Source: Polyangia bacterium
GTDB lineage: Bacteria > Myxococcota_A > Polyangia > Nannocystales > Nannocystaceae
NCBI GenBank assembly: GCA_030429545.1
Contig: JAUIFF010000007.1
Coordinates: 310,001 to 374,000 of the forward strand
DNA: 64,000 nucleotides
Direction of reading: 5' to 3'
Part shown: piece by piece, positions 43,152 through 53,000 of the stretch
Layout: each line of letters starts with the position of its first letter
How positions within the stretch are numbered: the first letter of the stretch is position 1
The notes under the pieces: generated by a model
Databases searched by the model: none
The model's input: only the letters and a program-made list of their open reading frames with translations
Told to the model about the DNA's origin: nothing
Program-made: the position numbers and the translations under genes

Positions 43152-43622
43152 TCAGCCCTTGGCACGGACCTTTGCGACCTTCTTTTTTTTGCGCAGCTTT
43201 GTGAGGATAAACCGCCGACTGACGTCGACTAGAGCATGGCCCGACAGGGTCGTGCGGCCAACCAGCATCCGGTAACGCATTTGTGCCCGGTCGACCAAGC
43301 TCAACTCGATCGTCTGGATGATCGACCCCATCTCGAATTTGGCGGTCACAAAAATTCGCTCCTCGTATTGGCCGTTGGACGACCGCACCCGAGCACGCCT
43401 CGACACCTGGGTCTTGACGCGCACGCGACGGGTGCGATCGGCCCGGTCGAGCAGGACATCAAACTCGACCTTGTTGCGCGGGAGTTCCTTGATGTTTTCG
43501 ACGTGCAGCGCCGACGAACGGGCACCGGTGTCGATTTTTGCTTTGAGCCGCGTGATCCCCCACTCGGGAAAACTGACGTACTCGGCCAAACCGACGATCG
43601 GAAGTTCGCTGTGTCTGCCCAT
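43152..43622 (-). CDS. RimB-like retropepsin (ATP-dependent zinc protease family, PF05618)
   Basis: 156 residues from ATG 43622. The N-terminal half has the pepsin-like active site Asp31-Thr-Gly-Ala (KIDTGARSSALHV), followed by IELSLVDRAQMRYRMLVGR, the conserved end of PF05618 proteins, where the Arg-rich strand closes the domain. The tail is highly basic (LRKKKKVAKVRAKG). RimB proteins trim the poly-glutamate tails that RimK adds. It is just upstream of rimK with 54 bases between them, so the two should be co-transcribed. Cytoplasmic. Confidence 0.88.
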   Translation of the reverse strand: MGRHSELPIVGLAEYVSFPEWGITRLKAKIDTGARSSALHVENIKELPRNKVEFDVLLDRADRTRRVRVKTQVSRRARVRSSNGQYEERIFVTAKFEMGSIIQTIELSLVDRAQMRYRMLVGRTTLSGHALVDVSRRFILTKLRKKKKVAKVRAKG

Positions 43623-43712
43623 CGGCCGCGAGCATAGCACCCCCGCCACGGGCGGTAAATTGCCGACTGCCCCTCGACTCTGTTGCATGCGCAACAAATC
43701 GAGCCACACCCG

Positions 43713-45245
43713 TCACAACTGCCGAAGACGGGGCTTGTGCCCGCCCGTGTTTGCAGAGGTATGCAGCTCGGCGAGCACGTTTTGGAGCATCTGTTGGCCC
43801 GCGGTCAGCCCACCTGCCCGCGCGCACTTGCCAACCGCTGTGATGGTTGCAAGCGGTGGCGTGGGCAACCGCCGCAACTCGCCGGCGTTGATCTGGGTGT
43901 GGCCGTTGGTAATCCGGACATAGCGATCGACAAGTCGCGAGCTCAGCCAGGTGGCAAGCCCCCAAACCTCGTCGGGCGTGAGCGATTGCGACTGGCGATA
44001 GAGGTAGTTGATATGGTTTTCGACGCCGATGACATCGCCGGCGAGCGACCGCGTGTACGGACATACCGTCAGTCGCCTGGGCTCATCCTTCGACGATACC
44101 CGGCGGACAAACACGTAATTGGCGTTGGCGATCAATACCGGGGCATCGCCGGCGATCCACTCGGGCTTTGCCAACCGACCACCGAGCGGCCACGTGATGC
44201 CCTGCGGCAGGACGTGTTGCATCCACAGCAGCGGCACCGACTTCGGCACGTTCGTTGTATGTAAAAACTCGCGATTGCGAAATGGTACAACCTTGCCGGT
44301 TGACACGCACACACCGAGGCCGGCGAGGGTCTGGGCAAACCGCGACATCTGCTCCAAACAGGCCAAATCCGCAGGGCTACAGGGGATTTTTAGCGGCTCG
44401 CCGCCCCCCGGCTTGCCAACCACAAGTCGGCGTAAAACCCCCAGCGACACGCCTAAATTCTCAGGCTCCGTGCCGGAACTGCAACTAATCCGTACGGTCT
44501 CAGAGTGCGCGTGCTCGGCCCGGTAGCGACAGATCACCGTTTCTTGCAAAACCCTGTCGCTGGCAAAGGCGGCGCGTCTCGATGCAAATACATGTAAAAC
44601 CTCTAGCTGGAGCACCTGCGACAGACGTTGGCGAAACCGGCGAAAGTACGTCCCCGAGGTAAAGCTGCGCGGCACAATGCACACCAACTCCCCACCTGGT
44701 CGCAGCAGACCGGCGGCGACTTCCATAAATCGCGTGTAGAGGTTGGGCGAGTCACCGCCGGCCGGGTTCTTCGGCGACATTTTTTGGTAGGGGGGGTTTG
44801 TCACCACCACATCGAAGCTCTGGCCCGGCTTGTATTGTAGAAAATCCGTGTCGACAATGCGGCAGTGCAGCTGCTTTGGGAAAAATGTATCAGCAATTTT
44901 TTTAAGAGTTTTATATGTATCGACAAGCACTTGGCGAGCCCGGGGTTCGGGCTCGATCGCTGTCAGCTCAACCTGGACGCCGGCGGCGAGCATGCGAACC
45001 GCCGTGACCACGCCCAACATGCCTGTTCCGGCACCGGGGTCGAGGATCCGTACACGGCCCACCTGCGGCACCGAGACCAAGCCTGCCATCCTCTGGGCGA
45101 TCGCCAGCGGCGTGAAGTACTGTCCCCACCCGCGGCGCTGCGAAACCGGCACCTCCTCGCGGTGACGTTGCGTGAGTTGCTGCACCTGCGTGAGAAACAA
45201 CTCGAGCTCGTCACCCGGGGTGTTTGGCTGTGGGCGTGACACCAT
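43713..45245 (-). CDS. Solitary N6-adenine DNA methyltransferase
   Basis: 510 residues. Gamma-type methyltransferase order: motif X GQYFTP (41-46), motif I LDPGAGTGMLG (68-78) for S-adenosylmethionine, an acidic motif II (IEPEPRA), and motif IV VVVTNPPYQ (147-154). The C-terminal 250 residues (VGKPGGG..., GGRLAKPEWI) are a TaqI/Eco57I-like target-recognition region. It should methylate adenine in a specific short DNA site. No restriction endonuclease, specificity subunit or other R-M gene lies beside it (neighbours are RimB and QueD), so it may be an orphan regulatory methylase; an uncharacterised fused endonuclease in the C-terminus cannot be ruled out, but no PD-ExK is apparent. Three motif or near-motif copies lie inside. 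Confidence 0.9.
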   Translation of the reverse strand: MVSRPQPNTPGDELELFLTQVQQLTQRHREEVPVSQRRGWGQYFTPLAIAQRMAGLVSVPQVGRVRILDPGAGTGMLGVVTAVRMLAAGVQVELTAIEPEPRARQVLVDTYKTLKKIADTFFPKQLHCRIVDTDFLQYKPGQSFDVVVTNPPYQKMSPKNPAGGDSPNLYTRFMEVAAGLLRPGGELVCIVPRSFTSGTYFRRFRQRLSQVLQLEVLHVFASRRAAFASDRVLQETVICRYRAEHAHSETVRISCSSGTEPENLGVSLGVLRRLVVGKPGGGEPLKIPCSPADLACLEQMSRFAQTLAGLGVCVSTGKVVPFRNREFLHTTNVPKSVPLLWMQHVLPQGITWPLGGRLAKPEWIAGDAPVLIANANYVFVRRVSSKDEPRRLTVCPYTRSLAGDVIGVENHINYLYRQSQSLTPDEVWGLATWLSSRLVDRYVRITNGHTQINAGELRRLPTPPLATITAVGKCARAGGLTAGQQMLQNVLAELHTSANTGGHKPRLRQL

Positions 45246-45311
45246 GTCAGCGGCACCAAACTATGCCACAGGTTGCACTCGGGCGCGCCGGTGCCTACCC
45301 TCCGCGCTCCC

Positions 45312-45680
45312 ATGGAGATCTACAAAGAGTTCCGGTTTGAGGCTGCACACCGCCTGCCCAACGTCCCGCCGGGACACAAGTGTCACCGCCTCCACGGGCA
45401 TTCGTTTCGCGTGGCGATTCACGTCGAAGGCCCGGTTGGTGACGACTCTGGTTGGGTTGTCGACTTTGCCGAGCTGACCGCGGCCTGGCAACCGCTGCAC
45501 CGCATCCTCGACCACAACTACCTCAACGAAGTGCCCGGCCTCGAAAACCCAACGAGCGAAGTGCTCGCACGTTACATCTGGCGGCAATTAAAATCGCGGC
45601 TGCCCGGGCTTTCCCGTGTCGTTGTCCGCGAAACCTGTACGTCCGGGTGTATTTATCGCGGCGAACACGAATCGAGCTAA
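45312..45680 (+). CDS. queD: 6-carboxy-5,6,7,8-tetrahydropterin synthase (QueD family)
   Basis: 122 residues from ATG 45312. PTPS/QueD fold: zinc ligands His13 (FEAAHRL), His28 and His30 (RLHGH) and catalytic Cys24 (KCHRLHGH); WVVDFAEL and ILDHNYLN carry the partner Asp/His; the end VVVRETCTSGCIYRG has the conserved Glu. The enzyme converts dihydroneopterin triphosphate to carboxytetrahydropterin on the way to queuosine. No queC, queE or queF lies alongside. The sixth-position Cys before His fits QueD better than the sepiapterin-type PTPS. Divergent from the methyltransferase gene, 66 bases apart. Confidence 0.92.
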   Translation: MEIYKEFRFEAAHRLPNVPPGHKCHRLHGHSFRVAIHVEGPVGDDSGWVVDFAELTAAWQPLHRILDHNYLNEVPGLENPTSEVLARYIWRQLKSRLPGLSRVVVRETCTSGCIYRGEHESS

Positions 45681-45758
45681 CCTCAAACTCGCTGTATCGG
45701 CAACGAGTCGGTGACTGCGCAGATTGACAGGCACGGCCCGGTACGCGATGGATGGGCT

Positions 45759-47015
45759 GTGAATCGATTGTCCACGCACGTGCTGTTGTTGCCTTTGTGG
45801 GTAACGCTTGCTGGCTGTTACACCGGGCCCGACGGTGACTTTGAGCTCGACAGCGAGTCGGGCACAACGAACACGACGGTTGCCTCGAGTGCCAGCACCG
45901 AACCGGGTACCTCGAGCTCCAACAGTTCGGATGGCGAAACCGACTCGAACGCGAGTACCTCGGGTTCGACCTCCGAACCAACCTCGGGCTCGACCTCCGA
46001 CGCGACCTCAGATGCAACCTCCGACGCGACCACGTCCGACTCCGACACGGGCAAGCCGACCACTGGCGACCCGACCACCGGTGACCCGACAACCGGCGAC
46101 CCGACAACTGGCGACCCGACAACTGGCGACCCGACTACCGGCGACCCAACCACCGGCGACCCGACGGACGGCCTGTGTACCGATGGTTCGCCCGGCGATC
46201 CAACCGGCTCACCCGACGACCGCCAGGACCCAGAAGCTGTATGTACACGGTGGTTCAACGACCGGGCGGACGGAGCCTACGGTCCCTGGTGTGGCGACGT
46301 CGCCAGCTGCGACCCGGGTGACATCGCCGAGGCCGGGCGCACCAACACCCTGCGCCTACTCAACCTCTACCGCTGGCTCGGCGAGCTCCCCCCGGTCACC
46401 ACCGATCCAACGCGCGACCAAAAGGCCCAACACTGCGCCCTCATGATGCACGCCAACGGCTCGCTCAGCCACAACCCGCCGATGAACTGGGACTGCTATT
46501 CGCAGGATGGCGCCCAGGCGGCGGGCAGCAGCAACATCGCCTCGACCTCCGGCTACGGTGCTGTTGATTTGTATATGCAAGATCCTGGTAACGCGACAAC
46601 CCTTGGGCACCGCCGGTGGATCCTCAGCAACTCGCTGGGCAACGTCGGCCTGGGCTCGACCAGCGGGGCCTCGTGTATGTGGGTGATCGGCGGTGGCGGG
46701 AATGCGGGCAAGCAGTGGCTGGCCTGGCCGCCGCCCGGGCCGGTCCCCGTGCAGGTTGTTTCGATGGTCAACAACACCGGGTGGAGCCTGCAAAGCGACA
46801 GTATCAACCTCAGCAACGCGGTTGTCTCGGTCACCCAAAACGGCCAGGACCGGCCGATGGCCGTCACCACGCTGCTGGCCAACTACGGCAGCGCCCACGC
46901 AATTTCGATGGTGCCCCAGGGCTGGCAGGCCGAGGCCGACACCACCTACGAGGTCAGCATTACCGGCATCGAGCCACCGATCAACTACGCGGTTGAGGTG
47001 CTGTCCTGCAACTGA
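45759..47015 (+). CDS. CAP/SCP-domain lipoprotein with PTTGD repeats
   Basis: 418 residues from GTG 45759. Lipobox TLAGC (Cys20), then a 120-residue Ser/Thr linker ending in seven PTTGD pentapeptides. The globular part (about 160-418) is a CAP/SCP (PR-1-like) domain: NLYRWLGELPPV, HCALMMHANGSLSHNPPMNW (the conserved His and N/S-HNP region), TTLGHRRWIL (signature GHRxxxL) and LGSTSGASCMWVI. CAP proteins are secreted; the roles include lipid and peptide binding. C-terminal 100 residues form an added beta domain (VEVLSCN). Two palindromes (46238-46247 and 46570-46579). Followed after 20 bases by the TonB-dependent receptor gene. Confidence 0.92.
   Translation: MNRLSTHVLLLPLWVTLAGCYTGPDGDFELDSESGTTNTTVASSASTEPGTSSSNSSDGETDSNASTSGSTSEPTSGSTSDATSDATSDATTSDSDTGKPTTGDPTTGDPTTGDPTTGDPTTGDPTTGDPTTGDPTDGLCTDGSPGDPTGSPDDRQDPEAVCTRWFNDRADGAYGPWCGDVASCDPGDIAEAGRTNTLRLLNLYRWLGELPPVTTDPTRDQKAQHCALMMHANGSLSHNPPMNWDCYSQDGAQAAGSSNIASTSGYGAVDLYMQDPGNATTLGHRRWILSNSLGNVGLGSTSGASCMWVIGGGGNAGKQWLAWPPPGPVPVQVVSMVNNTGWSLQSDSINLSNAVVSVTQNGQDRPMAVTTLLANYGSAHAISMVPQGWQAEADTTYEVSITGIEPPINYAVEVLSCN
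46056..46160 (+). repeat. 15-base minisatellite, seven units, coding for PTTGD
   Basis: Seven consecutive 15-base units of the form CCGACNACNGGNGAC differ only at third codon positions. The array lies in the linker of the CAP lipoprotein and can change length by slippage, which would vary how far the domain stands from the membrane. Confidence 0.9.
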
Positions 47016-47035
47016 CCGGCAGCGCTCGCCGGCGG

Positions 47036-49180
47036 TTGCGATGTTTGGTGGCCGCGAACCGACCTGGGTTCGCGGCTTCATTTGCACTTACAATCTTTTT
47101 TAGCAGTGCCGCCAGTTACACGGCCGCTGCCAACCCACCGCCGGGCCCGTCACCCTCGGCTGATGACAAGCGGCGAGCGCCCGAGAGCGAACAACCGCCG
47201 GCTTCGGCGAGGACCGAGGAGGAGGAGTCGCAACAACCCTCGCGGCGACCCACCGCAGCACCGACGAGCTTTGACAGCGAGCGCCGGACCGTGGTCGTGA
47301 CCTCTGGGCGCACCGAGCAGGCGGCCGGCGATGTCGCGGTCTCGACCCAAGTGATCGATCGGGCGGCGATCGAAGCCACGGGTGCCGAACATGCCGGAGA
47401 TGTGCTGGCGACCCAGCCCGGGGTTCAAGTCTCGCGCTCGTTTGGCGGGGCCGGAGGGGCCGGTGTCAGCCTCCACGGACTCGGCCCACAGCACACGCTC
47501 ATATTGGTCGACGGCCAACGGGTCAACGGGCGGATCGGCGGCGTGATTGACCTGTCGCGGTTTCAAACCGAAGACATCGAACAGATTGAGGTGGTCAAAG
47601 GGCCAGCTTCTTCGCTGTACGGCGCCGACGCAATGTCCGGGGTTGTCAACATCATCACGCGCAAACCGAAGAAGCCGCTAACCGGAGAGTTTCACGCGCG
47701 CTACGGGAGTTTTCAGACCGCCGACGTCAGTGCCTACGGGGCGGTCGCCCGCAAACATGTCAACACCCGACTCTCGGCCGGCTACCACCACACCGCCGGG
47801 TTTACTCGCCCACGGGCCGAGGCCGACGCCCGCGAGCAGGAGGCGACCGCCGGCAATGCAGCCGACAACATCAATCTCAGCAGTCGCACCAGCTACACCC
47901 CAAACAGCCGGTTTCGCCTCGACGGCGACATCAGCTTTAATCAACGCGACCTTCGCGGTGTCGACTTTCGCGCCCCACGTGCTCTGTTTGACCGCCGCAA
48001 TCTCACCCGCATTGTCGGCGTGACCCTGTCGCCGCAGCGCCTGTGGGCGGCACCGGCCCGGTTTAAATTTACTGGCACATACAATTATTTTGACGACCAG
48101 TACAGCCTCGATCAACGCGGTTCCGACGAGCTCGACCTGCGCCAACGAACGCGGGACCACCTGGGTGTGATCGGGGTGAGCTACGACCACCGGGTGGGCG
48201 AGCGCCACCTGGTGTCGGCCGGTGCGGAGCTTCAGCTCGAATCGCTGCAAACCCCGCGTTTGTGCGAGGACACCGCAACCGCGTGCCCGGCCCGTTCGCG
48301 CCTGCGCTACGGGTTGTATGTACAAGATGAGTGGACAATCGTCTCGCGCCCGGCGGGCCAACGCCTGGTGCTCGCCCCCAGTGTTCGGCTCGATGTCGAC
48401 AGCCAGTTTGGCGGGGCCGCCTCGCCCCGGATCGCCCTGCGGGTCGACCCCCACAAAATCCTGACCCTGCGGGCAAACTACGGCCTGGGCTTTCGCGCAC
48501 CGAGTTTTAAAGAACTCTACCTGCTGTTTGCCAACCAGGCCGTCGGCTACAAAGTGCAGGGCAACCCCAGCCTCGACCCCGAGCGCTCCCAGGGGTTTTA
48601 CGGCGGAGCACAGTTGCGTATACAAAAATGGGGGCGCCTATCGGCCTCGGGATTTTACAACCGGATAAGCAACCTGATTTCGTTTCGCAGCCTCGACCCC
48701 GAGGCCGCCGGGGTTTCCGACTTTGAATACGCCAATCTCAGCCGGGTGCACACCCGCGGGCTCGAAGGCGAGTTCGGTGTTCGCCTGCTCGAGGCTATCG
48801 GGGTTGACCTCACCTATACGTTGACCGACGCGCGCGACATCGAACAACAGCGACCCCTACCCGGTGTGTCGCTGCACCAGGGCACGGCGCGGCTGTGGCT
48901 TGCCCATCCTCGCTGGGGTACGCAGGGCCACATCCGGACCGCCGTGTTTGGTCCCCAGCAGTTTTTTACGGTCCCTGGCGCCGCCGAAACCGGGCTCGAA
49001 AACGAGGAAAGCCGGGTTGTCGTACCGACCTACGCGCGCCTCGACATTCGCGTTTCCCAGGCATTTCTCAAGTATTTCACGGTATTTGCCGGGGTCGACA
49101 ACGTGCTCAACGCCGGCGTCCCCACCTACCTTCCCCTGTGGCCACGTCTGTTTTACGGCGGCCTGACGATCCGCTATTGA
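47036..49180 (+). CDS. TonB-dependent outer-membrane receptor, probably for haem
   Basis: About 714 residues; starts at TTG 47036 or GTG 47048 (no strong ribosome site). Signal peptide (FALTIFFSSAASYTAAA), an unusually long polar spacer to residue 85, then a plug domain: VVVTSGRTEQAAGDVAVSTQ, VIDRAAIEATGAEHAGDVLA, IEQIEVVKGPASSLYGADAM. The rest is a 22-strand barrel ending LFYGGLTIRY with the terminal aromatic. Features such as ANYGLGFRAPSFKELYL and NPSLDPERS are typical of haem/siderophore/B12 receptors. The gene is followed six bases later by a HmuY-like lipoprotein gene, which points to haem. The palindrome TGTATGTACA (48315-48324) encodes YVQDE without altering it. TonB/ExbBD-type proteins are at 30690-32813. 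Confidence 0.93.
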   Translation: MRCLVAANRPGFAASFALTIFFSSAASYTAAANPPPGPSPSADDKRRAPESEQPPASARTEEEESQQPSRRPTAAPTSFDSERRTVVVTSGRTEQAAGDVAVSTQVIDRAAIEATGAEHAGDVLATQPGVQVSRSFGGAGGAGVSLHGLGPQHTLILVDGQRVNGRIGGVIDLSRFQTEDIEQIEVVKGPASSLYGADAMSGVVNIITRKPKKPLTGEFHARYGSFQTADVSAYGAVARKHVNTRLSAGYHHTAGFTRPRAEADAREQEATAGNAADNINLSSRTSYTPNSRFRLDGDISFNQRDLRGVDFRAPRALFDRRNLTRIVGVTLSPQRLWAAPARFKFTGTYNYFDDQYSLDQRGSDELDLRQRTRDHLGVIGVSYDHRVGERHLVSAGAELQLESLQTPRLCEDTATACPARSRLRYGLYVQDEWTIVSRPAGQRLVLAPSVRLDVDSQFGGAASPRIALRVDPHKILTLRANYGLGFRAPSFKELYLLFANQAVGYKVQGNPSLDPERSQGFYGGAQLRIQKWGRLSASGFYNRISNLISFRSLDPEAAGVSDFEYANLSRVHTRGLEGEFGVRLLEAIGVDLTYTLTDARDIEQQRPLPGVSLHQGTARLWLAHPRWGTQGHIRTAVFGPQQFFTVPGAAETGLENEESRVVVPTYARLDIRVSQAFLKYFTVFAGVDNVLNAGVPTYLPLWPRLFYGGLTIRY

Positions 49181-49186
49181 TAGGTC

Positions 49187-49792
49187 ATGGCCTCGCCACA
49201 AACCACGCGCTCGTCCGCGCTAGCCCTGCTGGCCGCGACCCTGGCATTTGGTGCATGTACACCCGAAACCGGTGACGACTCGAGCGACAGTGCCGACAGC
49301 GAGCACCCCCGTGCCGACGAGGGCACGATTGTCGAGTTCGATGCCCGCGACTACGACAACTGGGTTTACTTTGACCTCGAGTCGGAGCAGGTCGTCAACC
49401 CACCCATGCCCGAGCAATCCCAGGCCTGGGACCTGGCGATGTTGCGGTTTAACGTGGCCGTCAACGGCGGGACCTCGGGCACGGGTGGCGTCGAAGTTGC
49501 GATATTAAAAGACGTTGCCTTTGCCGACGTCGATGTCGCCCCGACCACCGGCTATGTCACCGACGCCTCCGAAAACGGCCCCGTCGACATGGAGACCATG
49601 CCGGGCTTCGCATTTGACCTGTGGTACGACTACGACATCTCGCTGCACGTACTGGTGCCCAACGGTACGGTCTATGTCGTGCGCACGGTCGAAGGGAACT
49701 ACTTCAAGGTCGAGGTCCTCGACTACTACGACGGCGCAGGCTCACCGGGGTACATGACCCTGCTGTGGGCACCGGTTGACCCCCCCGCCTAG
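49187..49792 (+). CDS. HmuY-like haem-binding lipoprotein
   Basis: 201 residues. Lipobox FGAC (Cys24), short acidic spacer, then a HmuY-like beta domain: NWVYFDLESEQVVNPP, SQAWDLAMLRFNVAVNGGTS with GTGGVEVAI, and DYYDGAGSPGYMTLLW. The 'WDLAFxRFxxxxNGGTSG' stretch is the HmuY signature. HmuY captures haem at the surface and passes it to its TonB-dependent receptor, encoded six bases upstream, so the pair should be one transcript. Conserved Met/His haem ligands cannot be assigned confidently. The palindrome TGCATGTACA (49252-49261) overlaps the lipobox codons. Confidence 0.85.
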   Translation: MASPQTTRSSALALLAATLAFGACTPETGDDSSDSADSEHPRADEGTIVEFDARDYDNWVYFDLESEQVVNPPMPEQSQAWDLAMLRFNVAVNGGTSGTGGVEVAILKDVAFADVDVAPTTGYVTDASENGPVDMETMPGFAFDLWYDYDISLHVLVPNGTVYVVRTVEGNYFKVEVLDYYDGAGSPGYMTLLWAPVDPPA

Positions 49793-50032
49793 CAGCCTGT
49801 GGTTTTTCTTGCGCGTCGCCTCGCGCAGATGATTTTGTCTCGGCCGCGTTTCGTGAAACGCAGTTGCACCTGGTGGTGCTGCAAGTTTTGCGAGGCGCGT
49901 CCGGGACAAAATCGGCAAGTGCGGCGGCCTGTCGAGAAAATCCACGGGCTGCCGCGGTTCAAAATCCGTCGCCAGACGCATGTACCCCCCGCCCTGTGAC
50001 AGCGCACAGGTCCGGGGGGCATCGCCAGCGAT
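49793..50032. other. 240-base convergent intergenic region
   Basis: Lies between the rightward HmuY gene and the leftward LamG gene. No gene, terminator stem or palindrome of the main family is convincing. Complementary fragments (GATTTTGTCTCGG near 49831 and CCGGGACAAAATC near 49901) occur but not in hairpin order. Confidence 0.4.
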
Positions 50033-53000
50033 TTACGTACCGCCGGTCGACGGGCGCTCGACAAATGTCACCCGATGCAGCACCCGCCAGGCCTGATTGG
50101 GCTTGGTGCGGTCGAGTTGGCGTAGCAACACGGCCTCTTCGTCGTTGCTGCGCAACCACACCGGGTCGACCACGCGATCGAAGAAGTCGTTGAAATGGTG
50201 CGTACTGGCCTGCAATGCAAAGCTCATAAAGCGATAGCGATCGACCTTCTCACCCGGGTGCAACGGCCGGTCCTGATTGTCGGTAATATCGCGGTTTTCA
50301 CAGCTAAGCCCGACATTGAGTTCCATCGCCCGGGACTTCTCGGTGGTGTTGGTAAACGACATCGACAGATGGGCGCTGACCATGAAGTCAAACAAAAACC
50401 CCGCACCGAACCCATTCCATTGGAACTTGGCCCCTGCCCCAACATCCACGCTAAACGAGCCGCCGAGGACGTGCTTCCACGAAGTCGCAAACGCCTGGGT
50501 TTGCCCGCGAAGGCCACCATCACCATCCCACACGTAACTATTGACAATATTCCCCTTTGGCGTCTGGGCAATCAACTTGTCGATCGATGGGGGTTTGGCA
50601 GCTGTGACCTTATTTTTCTGCGACGCGATTGTCTGCATACCCTGCTTTGATTGTTTCCCGGCAGCCTCCTTATTTTTATCGCTTGACCCGCTCAAGTTGG
50701 TCGTGGCGGGTTGACGGGTCTGTTCGAGCAGGTCCGACCGCAGGTTGACCGACAGCGCTTCAATACTCCGGTTGGAACGTTCAATCGCATCACGCAGGGC
50801 ATAGGCTTCGTGGAGTCGGAAATAACTCGCCTCGACTGCGGACCCATATTGGGCCCGCGCCGCGGGAATATGTCCATACAACTGCTTGTCAGCGGGCTGG
50901 CTGCCAACCTGACCATCGAGCGAGCCATTGAGGGTATAGTTGGGGTTGATCAAAAACGTCACGGTGTTGATGTCTGGCGGGACATCCTTGACCGGGGCGA
51001 CGCGGTAGCTCACCATGCGTTTGGACGCCCGAAGTCGCAACACAAAGATGTCGGCCAACGAAGAAATGACCGTTGCATAGCCAACATTTTTGGGCACGTA
51101 GCGATGGCCCAAGGCGGGGAACTGGGGTGTTGTCTCCCGTGCGCCCTTGAGGCTGAGGGCTTCGGAGGTGGTGTGTGTGGTCGTACCGCTGCGGGCAAAG
51201 TCCCACGTAAACCGCCCGGAGACATCCAGCATACCCTGGCCAACAGCCAAGACGTTGGCCTGCTCGAAGGCATTGACACCGAGGGCAACGCCCGCTGCAA
51301 TGTTGGTCGCAGCCCCCACTTCGGCCTTCATTTTGAGGTCTGCGCCGGTCGCCAGCGACATATCAAATGTCGTTGTCGACGACTCACTCACCTTGAACTC
51401 GACGGTGCTCGCACCCCGGTAGTCGGACTCGACCGTGAGATTTTCGCTCGGAACCGGCGGCGCCCCTTCGATGTACCCGAGCAACGTCGGCTTCATTTGG
51501 GCATTGCCGAGCCAGCGCATTTCGAGGATGTCGACACGCTGGCCGGTGGCGCAGACAACCTCCTGGCCCGTGGACCATGCATGCATCCGACGCAGGTGGG
51601 CGACCTTGTTGCCGGCCTCCTGGGCAATGCTATCAAACTCTCCCTCGACCAGGGCCTCGACCGTACTGACTGGCAGGTCTGGCGCTACCTCAGAAGTTGC
51701 ACCTACAACAGCCCCCTGAACGGAGCCGTCTTTCCCGCGCAGCTTCCCCTCGACAACCCCGTCGAGCTGCCAATAGCCGAGTAGCCGCGGCTCATCGCCA
51801 CGCAGCCGCAGGTGCATATGTTGACGGATCTGCGCGGGTGAGCGGGCCTCCGACCAAACTCGGACATCCGCCATTTGTCCGACCAGCGAGCTCCCCTGGT
51901 AGTGGCCAAGCTCGAATGCACCGGAGCCGCGGTACATGCTCGGCGGCCTGTCCTGGGCAACCTGTTGACCGTCGCAGTAAATCGTCCGGAGATTGTGCTC
52001 GCGGTCGTAGACACAGGCCCAATGGTGCCAACTGGTGTCCGTTGGGGTGGCGACATCGAGGTCGTTGGCCCAAAACCGAAACGAGAACTTATTGTTGGGC
52101 ATAAACACCAGGTGGAGGCAGCTATCGCGCCCATTGGAACCTTGAAACACCAGGCCCTGCAGCCCTGGGTGGAGCGTGTCGCACCGTGCCCACAGCTCGA
52201 CCGTGAAGCTCTTGTTGGCAACATCGATCGCCGGCAGTCCGGTGACTTTGTGATTGGCAGCAAACACCATGGCCTTGGTCGGCACACGCCCCATCGGTGT
52301 GTTACTCGGGAAGAACTTGGCCGTGCCGAGTTGCCCGTGGTTTTTCGCCGAGGAGTGGTCGTGCAACACGGTGCCTGTGCCCTCGGTCAGCGGCCAGTAA
52401 CCCACGAGGCCAGGCTCGTCGCCAGTTGCCTGAAAATGCATCCCCGCGCGAATCTCTTCGCCTGTCAGGGCCACATCCCATAGGCGTAGCTCCTGCATCT
52501 GCCCGCGTAGCTGGCCCACATTCCCGGGCCGAGAACCGAGCAAGAGCGGTTGCGTTGTCGATTTTGGTGTGTAGTTGAGGTTTGTCCGCCTGTGGGTTTT
52601 GCAAACACCATTGACATAGATTTCACCAGTCCCCGGGGTTCCCCCGTAGACGCAGGCAACATGTACCCACTGCCCCGGTACAAGCTCGTTGGTATCGGTA
52701 TCAATGTAGATACCGGAGGTTGGAATGAACCGTAGCCACGCATCGCGGTTCGCCCCACCAACATGGACCTCGAGTTCTTCGGTCCCCTTGGCTGTCAAAA
52801 AACCCAGTTCAGAGCCGTGCCCCTCCCATTTGAACCACACTTCAATGGTCACTGCTGTCATTTGGTAGCGCGAGTTGTGCGGGATGACAGCCTGGGTGTG
52901 CGCCAACCTCAGCGATGCCCCGCGATCGACCCGTTGCCATTGGTCGGACACAGCGTCGTAGTTACAGGTCCGTAGGCGCCCGCCCGAGTCTGGGAAACTG

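Noticed and set aside
46056..46160. Short regular repeats resembling a CRISPR array
   Set aside because: Units are contiguous 15-base codon repeats without spacers and lie inside a coding linker.
49831..49911. Inverted complementary fragments suggesting an insertion-sequence end
   Set aside because: The matching pieces are not in collinear inverted order, no transposase is present and no target duplication is seen.
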